NCBI RefSeq assembly: GCF_018397995.1 | Contig: NZ_BBQH01000049.1 | Location: 1 to 43,748, forward strand | Direction: 5' to 3' | Length of the DNA: 43,748 nt | From: Rhizomonospora bruguierae | Lineage (GTDB): Bacteria; Actinomycetota; Actinomycetes; Mycobacteriales; Micromonosporaceae | In this document: positions 7,011-14,491 of the stretch, piece by piece | How the letters are laid out: each line of letters opens with the position of its first letter | How positions within the stretch are numbered: position 1 is the first letter of the stretch | Notes under the pieces: generated by a model | Told to the model about the DNA's origin: nothing | The model's input: the letters and a program-made list of their open reading frames with translations, nothing else | The model's database searches: none | Position numbers and translations under genes: made by a program

Positions 7011-7993
7011 CCCTGCCGGGCCCGGTTCGCGAGGTCGTTGGGTGTGGTCCGGGCGCACGGCTCGACCGTGCCGTCGGTGACCGGCTTGAGCGCCACCCGC
7101 TCGACCAGGCCGTCGATCACGTCCGCCCGGCCGGTGCCGAGGCCGTGCCGGGTCACGTTCAGCGCGCCGGCCGCCGCGCCGTGCCGGATCGCGGTGGACA
7201 TGTCGCCGCCCCGGGCCAGGACGGCGGCGGCCCCGGCGGTCATGGAGTCGCCGGCCCCGCGGTGGTCGGCGGGTTCGAGGGCGGGCATCTCCACCTCCAC
7301 GACCTGGCCGTCCAGCAGGGCCAGGGCGGGTAGTTCCGCCCGGCTCACCACGATGGACCGGGCGCCGTCGCTGTGCAGCCGGTGCATGGCGTCGATCAGG
7401 TCGGCCCGCGAGTCGCCCCGGGTGCGGCCGGAGGCGACCAGTTCCTCGTGGCTGACCTTCAGCAGCCGGATGCCGGCGTGCACCACCGCCTCCAGGTACT
7501 CGCCGGACAGGTCGGCGACCACCTGGCAGCCGTTGCGGCACAGGTCGTGGGCCAGCCGGCGGTACGTGTCGGGCGGTACCACGGCCGGTATGGCGGGGCC
7601 GCTGAGCACGCTCACCGCGGCGCCGAGGCCCTCGGCCAGGGCCAGCCCGTACAGTTCGTCCAGTTCGTGCCGGGTCAGCGGCTGCCCGGGGGCGTCGGCG
7701 ATCTCCTCCCGCTCGCCGCCGCGCCGGTCGTGCACGTAGGCGCCGTTGCGGGACTCCCCGAGCACCCCCTTGGCCCGGATCCCCTCGGCCTCGATGAGCG
7801 GTCCGAGCACCCGGCCGATCTCCCCGCCGAGCGCGGCGCACATGACCACCGGTACGCCCAGGGCGTGGATCATGCGGGCCTGCCAGACTCCCTGGCCGCC
7901 CGCGTGCAGGTGGATGTCGGGGGTGTCGCCGCGCTGCTCGACGGTGACCGTCAGCAGGGGCGCGGGGGTGAACACCATCACCTCGTCCGTCAC
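7007..7993 (-). CDS. PfkB-family carbohydrate kinase
   Basis: ATP-dependent kinase of sugars or nucleosides (ribokinase/1-phosphofructokinase superfamily), 328 residues. The glycine-rich HAGGQGVWQARMIHALG segment near residue 30 and the PfkB signature HRGAGDSMTAG with catalytic Asp249 are both present. The first signature and MVFTPAPLLTVTVEQRG opening resemble the phosphofructokinase-like branch, but exact substrate is open. The GTG start at 7993 has no good SD; ATG at 7978 with GACGAGG just upstream is an alternative. Its stop overlaps the surE start (ATGA), making a two-gene operon. Confidence 0.88.
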   Translation of the reverse strand: MTDEVMVFTPAPLLTVTVEQRGDTPDIHLHAGGQGVWQARMIHALGVPVVMCAALGGEIGRVLGPLIEAEGIRAKGVLGESRNGAYVHDRRGGEREEIADAPGQPLTRHELDELYGLALAEGLGAAVSVLSGPAIPAVVPPDTYRRLAHDLCRNGCQVVADLSGEYLEAVVHAGIRLLKVSHEELVASGRTRGDSRADLIDAMHRLHSDGARSIVVSRAELPALALLDGQVVEVEMPALEPADHRGAGDSMTAGAAAVLARGGDMSTAIRHGAAAGALNVTRHGLGTGRADVIDGLVERVALKPVTDGTVEPCARTTPNDLANRARQG

Positions 7994-8041
7994 GGGACGC
8001 TAGATACCCGGTCAGATAACGCCCGAATCCTCAGGTACCCG

Positions 8042-9337
8042 TCAAGCTGCCGTGGCGGTCGCGGGTGTTGCGGCCGGGTTCGGGCCGGACCGGCGCGGGC
8101 GGCGGTAGAGGAGCAGGGAGAGCCCGGCGGCGCCGAAGGAGAGCGCCCCGGCGATGTACCAGGCGGCGGTGTAGTTGCCGAGCCGGTCGCGGATCAGGCC
8201 CGCCCCGGTGGCGGCCAGCCCGGCGCCCACCTGGTGCGAGGCGAGGACCCAGCCGAACACGATCGGCCCGTCGGCGCCGAAGTAGCGGCGGCACAGGCCG
8301 ACGGTCGGGGGGACGGTGGCCACCCAGTCCAGGCCGTAGAACAGGATGAACACCACCATACTGGGGCGTACCGTCGCCGCGAACAGCACCGGCAGGACCA
8401 GCAGGGAAGGCCCGCGCAGCGCGTAGTACGCGCCGAGTAGCAGGCGGCTGTCCACCCGGTCGGTGAGCCAGCCGGACAGGATCGTGCCGGCGATGTCGAA
8501 CAGGCCGACCAGGGCGAGTAGCCCGGCGGCCGTGGTCTCGGTCATGCCGTGGTCGTGCGCGGCCGGGATGAAATGGGTGCCCACGAGGCCGTTCGTGGTG
8601 GCGCCGCAGATCGCGAAGCCGCCCGCGAGCAGCCAGAACGGGCCTGTGCGGGCCGCCGAGCCGAGCGCGCGCAGGGCCCGGGCCGCCGCGCCGCCGGCCG
8701 GGGCCGGGGCCGGCGCCGGGGCGCCGGAGGGCGCACCGTAGGCGGTCACGCCGAGGTCGGCGGGGTGGTCGCGCAGCCGCCACAGCACCAGCGGGACGAC
8801 CACGAGGGCGGTCCCGGCGACGGTCAGCGCGGCGGGTCGCCAGCCGTGGGACTCGACCAGTCGGGCCAGCACCGGCAGGAACACCAGTTGCCCGGCGGCG
8901 CCGCCGGCGGTCAGCACGCCGGTGACCAGGCCGCGCCGGCGCACGAACCAGCGGCCGGTGACGGTGGCGACGAACGCCAGCGCCATGGACCCGGTGCCGA
9001 GCCCGACCAGCACGCCCCAGCACAGGATCAGTTCCGCGCTGCTGCGCATCAGGACCGTCAGCCCGCTGCCCGCCGCGACGAGCACCAGCGCGCCGGCGAC
9101 CACGTGCCGCAGGCCGAACCGGTCCATCAGCGCGGCGGCGAACGGCGCGGTCAGCCCGTACAGGATGAGGTTGACCGACACGGCGGCCGAGATGGTGGCC
9201 AGCGGCCAGCCGAATTCGGCGTGCAGCGGGTGCAGCATGACGCTCGGGGTGGCCCGGAAGCCGGCGGCGCCGACCAGCGCGACGAACGCGACGGCGGCGA
9301 CCGACCAGGCGGGGTGTGGACGGCGGGATCGACTCAC
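8042..9337 (-). CDS. Major facilitator superfamily transporter
   Basis: Twelve-helix inner-membrane permease of 431 residues, with the MFS loop-2-3 motif as AALMDRFGLRHVVAG and again SGWLTDRVDSR after the central loop. It looks most like the monocarboxylate/oxalate-type branch (GFRATPSVMLHPLHAEFGW opening), which is an inference. The central loop is Ala/Pro rich (GAPAPAPAPAGG). Start placed at GTG 9337; in-frame TTG 9397 would add 20 non-conserved residues. No SD precedes GTG, but CACACT lies six bases upstream on the minus strand, consistent with leaderless transcription. It is divergent from a GlxA-type regulator, a likely controller. Confidence 0.88.
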   Translation of the reverse strand: MSRSRRPHPAWSVAAVAFVALVGAAGFRATPSVMLHPLHAEFGWPLATISAAVSVNLILYGLTAPFAAALMDRFGLRHVVAGALVLVAAGSGLTVLMRSSAELILCWGVLVGLGTGSMALAFVATVTGRWFVRRRGLVTGVLTAGGAAGQLVFLPVLARLVESHGWRPAALTVAGTALVVVPLVLWRLRDHPADLGVTAYGAPSGAPAPAPAPAGGAAARALRALGSAARTGPFWLLAGGFAICGATTNGLVGTHFIPAAHDHGMTETTAAGLLALVGLFDIAGTILSGWLTDRVDSRLLLGAYYALRGPSLLVLPVLFAATVRPSMVVFILFYGLDWVATVPPTVGLCRRYFGADGPIVFGWVLASHQVGAGLAATGAGLIRDRLGNYTAAWYIAGALSFGAAGLSLLLYRRPRRSGPNPAATPATATAA

Positions 9338-9407
9338 CGGATCAGTGTGCGGAGGATCAACCGGACCGGCGAGTGGCCCGGCGGCCACGATACGCAAGAA
9401 TCAAGCC

Positions 9408-10442
9408 ATGACCGCCGCCCTCGCCGCCCCGCCCGCCACCGCCGATCCCGCGCCCTACCGCGCCGACCGGCGGCACCGCATCGGCCTGCTGGCCCTGCCC
9501 GACGTGGTGACGATGGACCTGGGCGTCCCCATCCAATTGTTCGGTTGCGCCCGGGACGCCGACGACCGCCACCTGTACCGGGTCGGCACCTGCACGCCGG
9601 ACGGCGGGCCGGTCCGCGGCGAAGGGGGCTTCCAGGTGCTGCCGGACCGCGGCCTGGACCTGCTCGGCGAGGTCGACACGGTGATCGTCCCGGGGATCCA
9701 CGGCGGCGCGCCGCTGACCAACGGCACCGTGGACCCGATCGTGGCCAGCGCCCTGGTGATGGCGTGGCGGCGCGGCGCCCGGATCATGTCGATCTGCACG
9801 AGCGCCGCCGTGCTGGCCGCCGCCGGTCTGCTGGACGGCCGCCCGGCGACCACGCACTGGCGGGAGACGGACCGGTTCCGCCGGCACTTCCCGCGGGTGC
9901 GCCTCGACCCGGACGTGCTGTTCGTGGACGACGGCGACGTGCTCACCTCGGCCGGGGTGGCCGCCGGCATCGACCTGTGCCTGCACGTGATCCGGCGTGA
10001 CCACGGCGGCGAGGTGGCCAACCGGGCGGCCCGCCGGTGCGTCGTGCCGGCCTGGCGGGACGGTGGCCAGGCCCAGTTCATCGAGCGCCCGCTGCCCGAG
10101 CCGACCGACGCGGGCACCGCCGGCACCCGCGCCTGGGCGCTGGAGCGGCTGGACGAGCCGCTGACGCTGGCCGGGATGGCGGAGCAGGCGCGGATGAGCG
10201 TGCGCACGTTCACCCGCCGGTTCCGCGCCGAGACGGGGCTCAGCCCGGCCCGGTGGCTGGTGACCCAGCGGGTGGAGCGGGCGCGCCTGCTGCTGGAGAC
10301 CACCGACCTGGCCGTGGACCAGGTGGCCCACCGGTCCGGCTTCGGCACCGCCGCCGCGCTGCGCCAGCAGATGCAGGCCAGCGTCGGCGTCTCGCCGATG
10401 ACCTACCGCCGCACGTTCCGCACCCCGGCGGGCGTCGGCTGA
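9408..10442 (+). CDS. GlxA-type AraC-family regulator with DJ-1/PfpI domain
   Basis: Transcription regulator of 344 residues. The N-terminal DJ-1/PfpI-like domain (about 22-190) opens with RIGLLALPDVVTMDLGVPIQ and contains SICTSAAVLAAAGLLDG around the nucleophile-elbow cysteine and ATTHW; this domain probably binds a small ligand rather than acting as an enzyme. The C-terminal AraC double helix-turn-helix (about 240-340) has MSVRTFTRRFRAETG and VAHRSGFGTAAALRQQM. Start ATG at 9408 has no SD and sits 70 bp from the MFS gene start, so shared control of the divergent transporter is likely. The 3' end overlaps the convergent membrane-protein gene by 40 bp. Confidence 0.92.
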   Translation: MTAALAAPPATADPAPYRADRRHRIGLLALPDVVTMDLGVPIQLFGCARDADDRHLYRVGTCTPDGGPVRGEGGFQVLPDRGLDLLGEVDTVIVPGIHGGAPLTNGTVDPIVASALVMAWRRGARIMSICTSAAVLAAAGLLDGRPATTHWRETDRFRRHFPRVRLDPDVLFVDDGDVLTSAGVAAGIDLCLHVIRRDHGGEVANRAARRCVVPAWRDGGQAQFIERPLPEPTDAGTAGTRAWALERLDEPLTLAGMAEQARMSVRTFTRRFRAETGLSPARWLVTQRVERARLLLETTDLAVDQVAHRSGFGTAAALRQQMQASVGVSPMTYRRTFRTPAGVG

Positions 10443-10933
10443 GCCGTCGCGGTGACCCGCGCCGGTCCCTCGGCGCGCTTCACCCGGCCCCACGGCTTGT
10501 AGACGGAGACGATCGTCATGAACACCAGCAGGGAACCGGAGACGATCGGCGGCGCGATCAGGTCGGGGTGGCCGCCGGCCCCGGGCTCCAGCGACTGGGC
10601 CGCCGCGGCGCGCAGGTTCGGCACGAGCAGGAACAACACCAGGCCCAGCATGATCGTGGTGAGTACCAGCTTGACCAGCACCCACCGGTACCGGAACAGC
10701 CCCCACCGGGTGCCCAGCCCGTTGACCAGCCCGACCAGCCAGACCACCGCGCTCAGCGGCGCGAACAGCCAGGCCGCGAGCAGGGCGGCCGCCGGGTAGA
10801 CCACCCGCGCGTCGGCGCCGGCCAGGCCGGCGACGGCCAGCGTGAGCAGGACCAGGTCGGCGCCGAACCAGCCCACGGCGGTCAGCACGTGGACCACCAG
10901 GAGGGCCTTGCGCCAGCGCGGTGTCAGTCTCAT
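10403..10933 (-). CDS. Small integral membrane protein (DUF2269-like)
   Basis: A 176-residue protein with about four membrane helices (LLVVHVLTAVGWFGADLVLL; AALLAAWLFAPLSAVVWLVG; LVKLVLTTIMLGLVLFLLV; SGSLLVFMTIVSVY). The VHVLTAVGWFG opening resembles the DUF2269 group of predicted membrane proteins, but I cannot confirm the family. Start at ATG 10933 preceded by GGCTGGGG. It lies downstream of the histidine kinase on the same strand across a 95-bp gap, so it could be cotranscribed with the two-component genes. No function can be proposed. Confidence 0.72.
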   Translation of the reverse strand: MRLTPRWRKALLVVHVLTAVGWFGADLVLLTLAVAGLAGADARVVYPAAALLAAWLFAPLSAVVWLVGLVNGLGTRWGLFRYRWVLVKLVLTTIMLGLVLFLLVPNLRAAAAQSLEPGAGGHPDLIAPPIVSGSLLVFMTIVSVYKPWGRVKRAEGPARVTATAQPTPAGVRNVRR

Positions 10934-11028
10934 GGGCCCCAGCCTGGCCGCCGGCGGTACGCCTGGCGTCCGACGCGGGGCGACTGTGCCGCTACGCCCG
11001 GGAGCGTAGGAACGTGCAGCCCGCGTGG

Positions 11029-12684
11029 CTAGGCGGGCAGCCGGATGGTGAACGTCGTGCCCGCGTTCACCCGGCTCGCCGCCTCGATCGTGCCACCGTG
11101 CGCGGCGACGATCTCCTTCGCGATGGCCAGGCCGAGGCCGCTGCCGCCGGTGCGGCGGCCCCGGGCGGCGTCCGCCCGCCAGAACCGGTCGAACAGGTGC
11201 GGCAGGTCGTCCGGGGCGATGCCGTGCCCGGTGTCCGCGACCCTCAGCACCGCGCCGCCGGGTACCGCCTGGCCGGAGAGGGTCACCTCGCCGCCCGGCG
11301 CGGTGGCCCGCACCGCGTTGGTGACCAGGTTGCCGATCACCTGGCGGATGCGGTCCGGATCGACGTGGACCGGCAGGGGGTCGGCCGCGTGCAGGTTCAG
11401 CCGAACCCCGGCCGCGTCGGCGACCGCCTGGTGCGCGGTCCGGCACGCCTCCAGCAGGTCGGCGGCGTCGACCGGGGCCATGTGGTAGACCAGCGTGCCG
11501 GCCTCCGCCTGCGCCAGGTCCTGGAGGTCGTCGACGATCCGCTGCTGGAGCACGGCCTCGTCGTGCAGGGAGGCGAACAGGTCGGGGGAGGGGGCGATGA
11601 CGTCGTCCTTGAGCGCCTCCAGGTAGCCGCGCAGGTTCGCCAGCGGCGTGCGCAGTTCGTGCGCCACGTCGGCGACCAACCGGCGCTGGCGCTCCTCCGC
11701 CGCCTGCAACGAGTCCGCCATCCGGTTGAACGAGCGGCCCAGCGCGGCGATCTCGTCCGAGCCGCTGACCGGTACCCGGCTGCTCAGGTCGCCCTGGCCG
11801 AGCCGGCGGGACGCCGCGGTCAGCGCCGCCACCGGGCGCACCACGTGCCGGCTGAGCAGCAGCGCGCCGACCAGCGCGAGCAGGAACACCGCCACCGCGG
11901 CGGCCACGATCGGCGTGGTCGCCAGGCGTACCGGGTCGTCGGTGGCGCCCAGGTACAGCAGCAGCGGCACCGGCCCGACCCGCTCGACCCGCCGCTGGAA
12001 CGCCTCCTTGACGCAGGTGGTGAACTGGCTCGGGAGCGCGGGCGTGCCGCTCGGGTCCATGCTGCCGGTTTTTGCCCGCTGGACGCAGGCCAGGGCCGCC
12101 TCCTCGTCGGCGGCCCGCTCGCTCGCCGCGCTGATCGCCTCGGCGTCGCACCGCTTGGCCAGCGCCGGGTCCGTGGCCGCCGCGGTCCGGTAGAGCGGCG
12201 TGCCGATCGATCCCTCCGCGAGCTCCGCCCGGCCTCCGCCGCGGGTCAGGCAGGCGGCGAGCCTGACTCCCCGGCGGTACTGGTCGATCGCGCGGACCAC
12301 CTCATGGAGGTTCCCGCCGTCGGCGGCCGGGGAGATCGCGGGGCGGGGGTCGACCAGGATCGGCGGCGCCGGGGTGCGCCGCGCCGTGCGCCGGGCGAGC
12401 GTGTCGGTGTCCACGATGGTCTCGCCGAACTCGGTGATCAGCTTGATCCGCAGACCGGTGCCCCGGTTCAGGCTGCCGGCCAGCGCCGCGATGCCCTCCC
12501 AGGTGCCGTGTTCCACGCCGTAGTGGCGCAGGTCCTCGGCGATCCGGTTGGCGCTGGCCTGGTCGCTGCTGACCGACCGGTTGAGCTGAGTGCTGAGCTG
12601 GCGGACGGTCAGGTAGGCGGTCGCGCCCACCGCCGCCAGCGCCACCAGCAGCACCAGCAGCAGGACGCGGACCCGCACGCTCAT
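11029..12684 (-). CDS. BaeS-type sensor histidine kinase
   Basis: Membrane sensor kinase, 551 residues. TM1 spans about residues 7-28, a ~220-residue extracytoplasmic sensor follows, TM2 lies near 255-278, then HAMP (RHVVRPVAALTAASRRL), a HisKA helix with phosphorylated His342 in VAHELRTPLANLRG, and a HATPase domain with N box (NLVTNAVRA), VADTGHGIAPDDL, FDRFWRADAARG and GSGLGLAIAKEIV. The sensor contains four cysteines (in ACLTRG, KRCDAEA, LACVQRA, TTCVKEA), which suggests disulfides or redox/metal sensing, an inference. Its ATG overlaps the response-regulator stop by 4 bp, so the pair is translationally coupled. Confidence 0.95.
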   Translation of the reverse strand: MSVRVRVLLLVLLVALAAVGATAYLTVRQLSTQLNRSVSSDQASANRIAEDLRHYGVEHGTWEGIAALAGSLNRGTGLRIKLITEFGETIVDTDTLARRTARRTPAPPILVDPRPAISPAADGGNLHEVVRAIDQYRRGVRLAACLTRGGGRAELAEGSIGTPLYRTAAATDPALAKRCDAEAISAASERAADEEAALACVQRAKTGSMDPSGTPALPSQFTTCVKEAFQRRVERVGPVPLLLYLGATDDPVRLATTPIVAAAVAVFLLALVGALLLSRHVVRPVAALTAASRRLGQGDLSSRVPVSGSDEIAALGRSFNRMADSLQAAEERQRRLVADVAHELRTPLANLRGYLEALKDDVIAPSPDLFASLHDEAVLQQRIVDDLQDLAQAEAGTLVYHMAPVDAADLLEACRTAHQAVADAAGVRLNLHAADPLPVHVDPDRIRQVIGNLVTNAVRATAPGGEVTLSGQAVPGGAVLRVADTGHGIAPDDLPHLFDRFWRADAARGRRTGGSGLGLAIAKEIVAAHGGTIEAASRVNAGTTFTIRLPA

Positions 12685-13427
12685 CCGGTACGCGCCTCGG
12701 CAACTCCGGTGGCTTCCGTCCGCGCCCCGGCGGTTTCGGTACGGGCCTCGGCGAGCCGGTAGCCGCGGCCGAAGACGGTCTGCACGTACGCCGGGTTCGC
12801 CGGATCCTGCTCGATCTTGCGGCGCAGGTTCATCACGTGCGCGTCGACGGTCCGCTCCAGCACGTAGTGGTCGAAGCCGAACGCCTTGTCGATGATCTGT
12901 GCCCGGGTGAACGCCCGCCCCGGCTCCCCGGCCAGCACCTCGAGGATGCCGAACTCCTTGGCGGTGAGCACGACCGCCCGCCCGCCGACCCGCACCTCGA
13001 ACCGGGCGGTGTCGATCTCCAGGTCGCCGACGGTGAACACGGAGCGGCTGCCGGCGGCCACCACGCCGGCCCGGCGCAGCAGCGCCCGGACCCGGGCCAC
13101 CAGCTCCCGCGGGCTGTACGGCTTGGTGATGTAGTCATCGGCGCCGATGTCCAGCCCGAGCAGCACGTCCTCCTCGGTGCTCCGGGCGGTCAGCAGCAGG
13201 ATCGGCACGTCCGATTCGGCCCGCATGATCCGGCACACGTCCAGGCCGTCCACCGCGGGCATCATCACGTCCAGCACCAGCAGGTCGGGGCGGCGGGCGC
13301 GGGCCTGCTCCAGGGCGGCCCGGCCGTCGCCGACCACCAGCACGCTGTGCCCCTCGCGTTCGAGGTACACGCGGACGAGGTTGGCCTGCTTGGGGTCGTC
13401 CTCGGCGATCAGGATCCGGGCGGTCAT
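12681..13427 (-). CDS. OmpR-family response regulator
   Basis: DNA-binding partner of the adjoining sensor kinase. The receiver domain (1-120) has acidic Asp10/Asp11, phosphoacceptor Asp53 in LVLDVMMP, a conserved Thr in LLTARS and Lys in DDYITKPYSPREL. The winged helix (about 130-228) has LTAKEFGILEVLAGEPG and RTVDAHVMNLRRKIE ending VFGRGYRL. The last ~20 residues are a short low-complexity tail (ARTETAGARTEATGVAEARTG). Two 9-bp direct repeats at 11-bp period lie 34-53 bp upstream, a layout typical of OmpR/PhoB operators, so autoregulation is likely. Target genes could include the divergent DUF3152 remnant. Confidence 0.96.
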   Translation of the reverse strand: MTARILIAEDDPKQANLVRVYLEREGHSVLVVGDGRAALEQARARRPDLLVLDVMMPAVDGLDVCRIMRAESDVPILLLTARSTEEDVLLGLDIGADDYITKPYSPRELVARVRALLRRAGVVAAGSRSVFTVGDLEIDTARFEVRVGGRAVVLTAKEFGILEVLAGEPGRAFTRAQIIDKAFGFDHYVLERTVDAHVMNLRRKIEQDPANPAYVQTVFGRGYRLAEARTETAGARTEATGVAEARTG

Positions 13428-13460
13428 GCAGCCATCCTGCCCGGTCCGCCGGCCCGACCG

Positions 13461-13480
13461 GTGAAGGCGGCGTGAAGGCG
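13461..13480. promoter_or_regulatory. Direct-repeat operator, OmpR/PhoB type
   Basis: GTGAAGGCG occurs at 13461-13469 and again at 13472-13480, an exact 9-bp direct repeat with 11-bp spacing, one helical turn. It lies between the divergent response-regulator gene and the small ORF at 13547. The arrangement matches sites bound head-to-tail by OmpR-family dimers. Confidence 0.6.
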
Positions 13481-13506
13481 CGTCCGCACGCCCGGCGAAC
13501 CCGCTC

Positions 13507-13538
13507 TTGACGGCTTTTTCACAGCCTCGGCCTAGCGT
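13507..13538 (+). promoter_or_regulatory. Candidate promoter with near-leaderless start
   Basis: TTGACG at 13507-13512 and TAGCGT at 13533-13538 (20-bp spacer, longer than ideal). The -10-like hexamer ends eight bases before the ATG at 13547, so the transcript would have almost no leader. The same TAGCGT-8-start layout is seen before the GT2 gene at 30179. Confidence 0.4.
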
Positions 13539-13546
13539 CCGGTCCC

Positions 13547-13678
13547 ATGACGGTGCTCAACCGACGCGAGCGCTGGCGCGCGGTGGCGAACCAGCGGATC
13601 AGGCAGATTCTGGCGGTGCGGCGGGCCGCCGCACCGCCGCCCGCGCCGGTGCCGGCCGGCCGGGCGAGCGCGCGGTGA
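13547..13678 (+). CDS. 43-residue basic protein, unknown
   Basis: Short reading frame MTVLNRRERWRAVANQRIRQ followed by ILAVRRAAAPPPAPVPAGRA and SAR: a basic amphipathic helix then an Ala/Pro tail. Its TGA overlaps the ATG of the next gene (TGATG), an arrangement typical of translational coupling, and it follows a plausible promoter. This position and start context are the only support; no family is recognised. It may be a leader peptide for the DUF3152 gene. Confidence 0.5.
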   Translation: MTVLNRRERWRAVANQRIRQILAVRRAAAPPPAPVPAGRASAR

Positions 13679-14213
13679 TGCTCTACGGGCAGCCGCGCCG
13701 CCCCGTCCGGCGCACCGCCCTCGCGCTCGGCTTCGTGATCGCGGTGGCGGTGGTGGTCCTGCTGGGCATGGGCGCGATCGTGGTGGTCTGGGCGGCGGAG
13801 CGCGCGGGCGGCGCGGCCCCCATCCTGGACGGCGGGAGCGTGGCGGACGGCGGCCCCCCGCGGGTCACGACCAAGTCGACGGCGGCGCCCGCCCCTGGCG
13901 GCGCCCGGCTCACCGGCGGCACCGGCACGTTCCGGGTGGTGCTCGGGAGCAGCCCACCGGTCGGCAGCGGGCGCATCTACCGGTACCGGATCGAGGTGGA
14001 GAACGGTATCGACTTCAACGCGGTGGCCTTCGCCCGGGACGTGGACCGCATCCTCGCCGACCCGCGCGGCTGGACCGCCCGGGGCCGCTGGGGCTTTCGC
14101 CGGATACCCGGCACGCCGGCCGACTTCGTGGTCAAGCTCGCCACCCCGGCGACCGTCGACCGCATCTGTACGGGCTGAACGGCTGCACCCGCAACGCCTG
14201 GCCCTACCCGTAG
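13678..14213 (+). pseudogene. DUF3152 membrane-anchored protein, internally deleted
   Basis: The frame from ATG 13678 encodes an N-terminal transmembrane helix (about residues 15-40), a Gly/Pro/Thr linker, then the start of a DUF3152 domain (RIYRYRIEVENGIDFNAVAF, DVDRILADPRGWTARGRWGF, PADFVVKLATPATVDRIC) and stops at 14178. In the next frame, from the same spot (14166) to TAG 14213, reads LYGLNGCTRNAWPYP, which matches the usual C-terminus of DUF3152 proteins. The middle of the domain, including the HExxH-like metal-binding segment expected there from family knowledge, is missing. The two halves meet at CTGT (14166-14169), compatible with a short-homology deletion of roughly 150-250 bp (estimate). 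The product is therefore probably inactive unless this is an assembly error. Confidence 0.75.
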
Positions 14214-14273
14214 CGGGTGCGCTTCTCGCCCGATCGGCGGCCCATCTTTCTTGACGTCCTTGTCCCGGACGGG

Positions 14274-14302
14274 TTGGCGGGATCCCCGCCGATCCCTACG
14301 AT
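14274..14302 (+). promoter_or_regulatory. Candidate sigma70-type promoter for CBM2 protein
   Basis: TTGGCG at 14274-14279 and TACGAT at 14297-14302 with an ideal 17-bp spacer. It would leave a leader of about 180 bases before the ATG at 14492. The 278-bp gap from 14214 to 14491 shows no other gene. Confidence 0.4.
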
Positions 14303-14491
14303 GAGCTAGCGAGCGACGACCGTCTATGGGTAGGACGCGCCGTCGCAGGTCCGGAGCCGGGGCCGCCGCATTGACGCCGCGCACCCGCACGGGCGGCGCG
14401 CGGTGCGCACCACCGTCACCGCATCACCGCCAGGCGCCCCGGTCGCTGTGGACCGGCCGCACCGGCGGGAATCCGAGAGGACTCAACCCGC

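Noticed and set aside
9338-9407. GGATCA direct repeat as an AraC-type operator
   Set aside because: Only six bases repeat, at 13-bp spacing; too short to support a site by itself in this GC-rich context.
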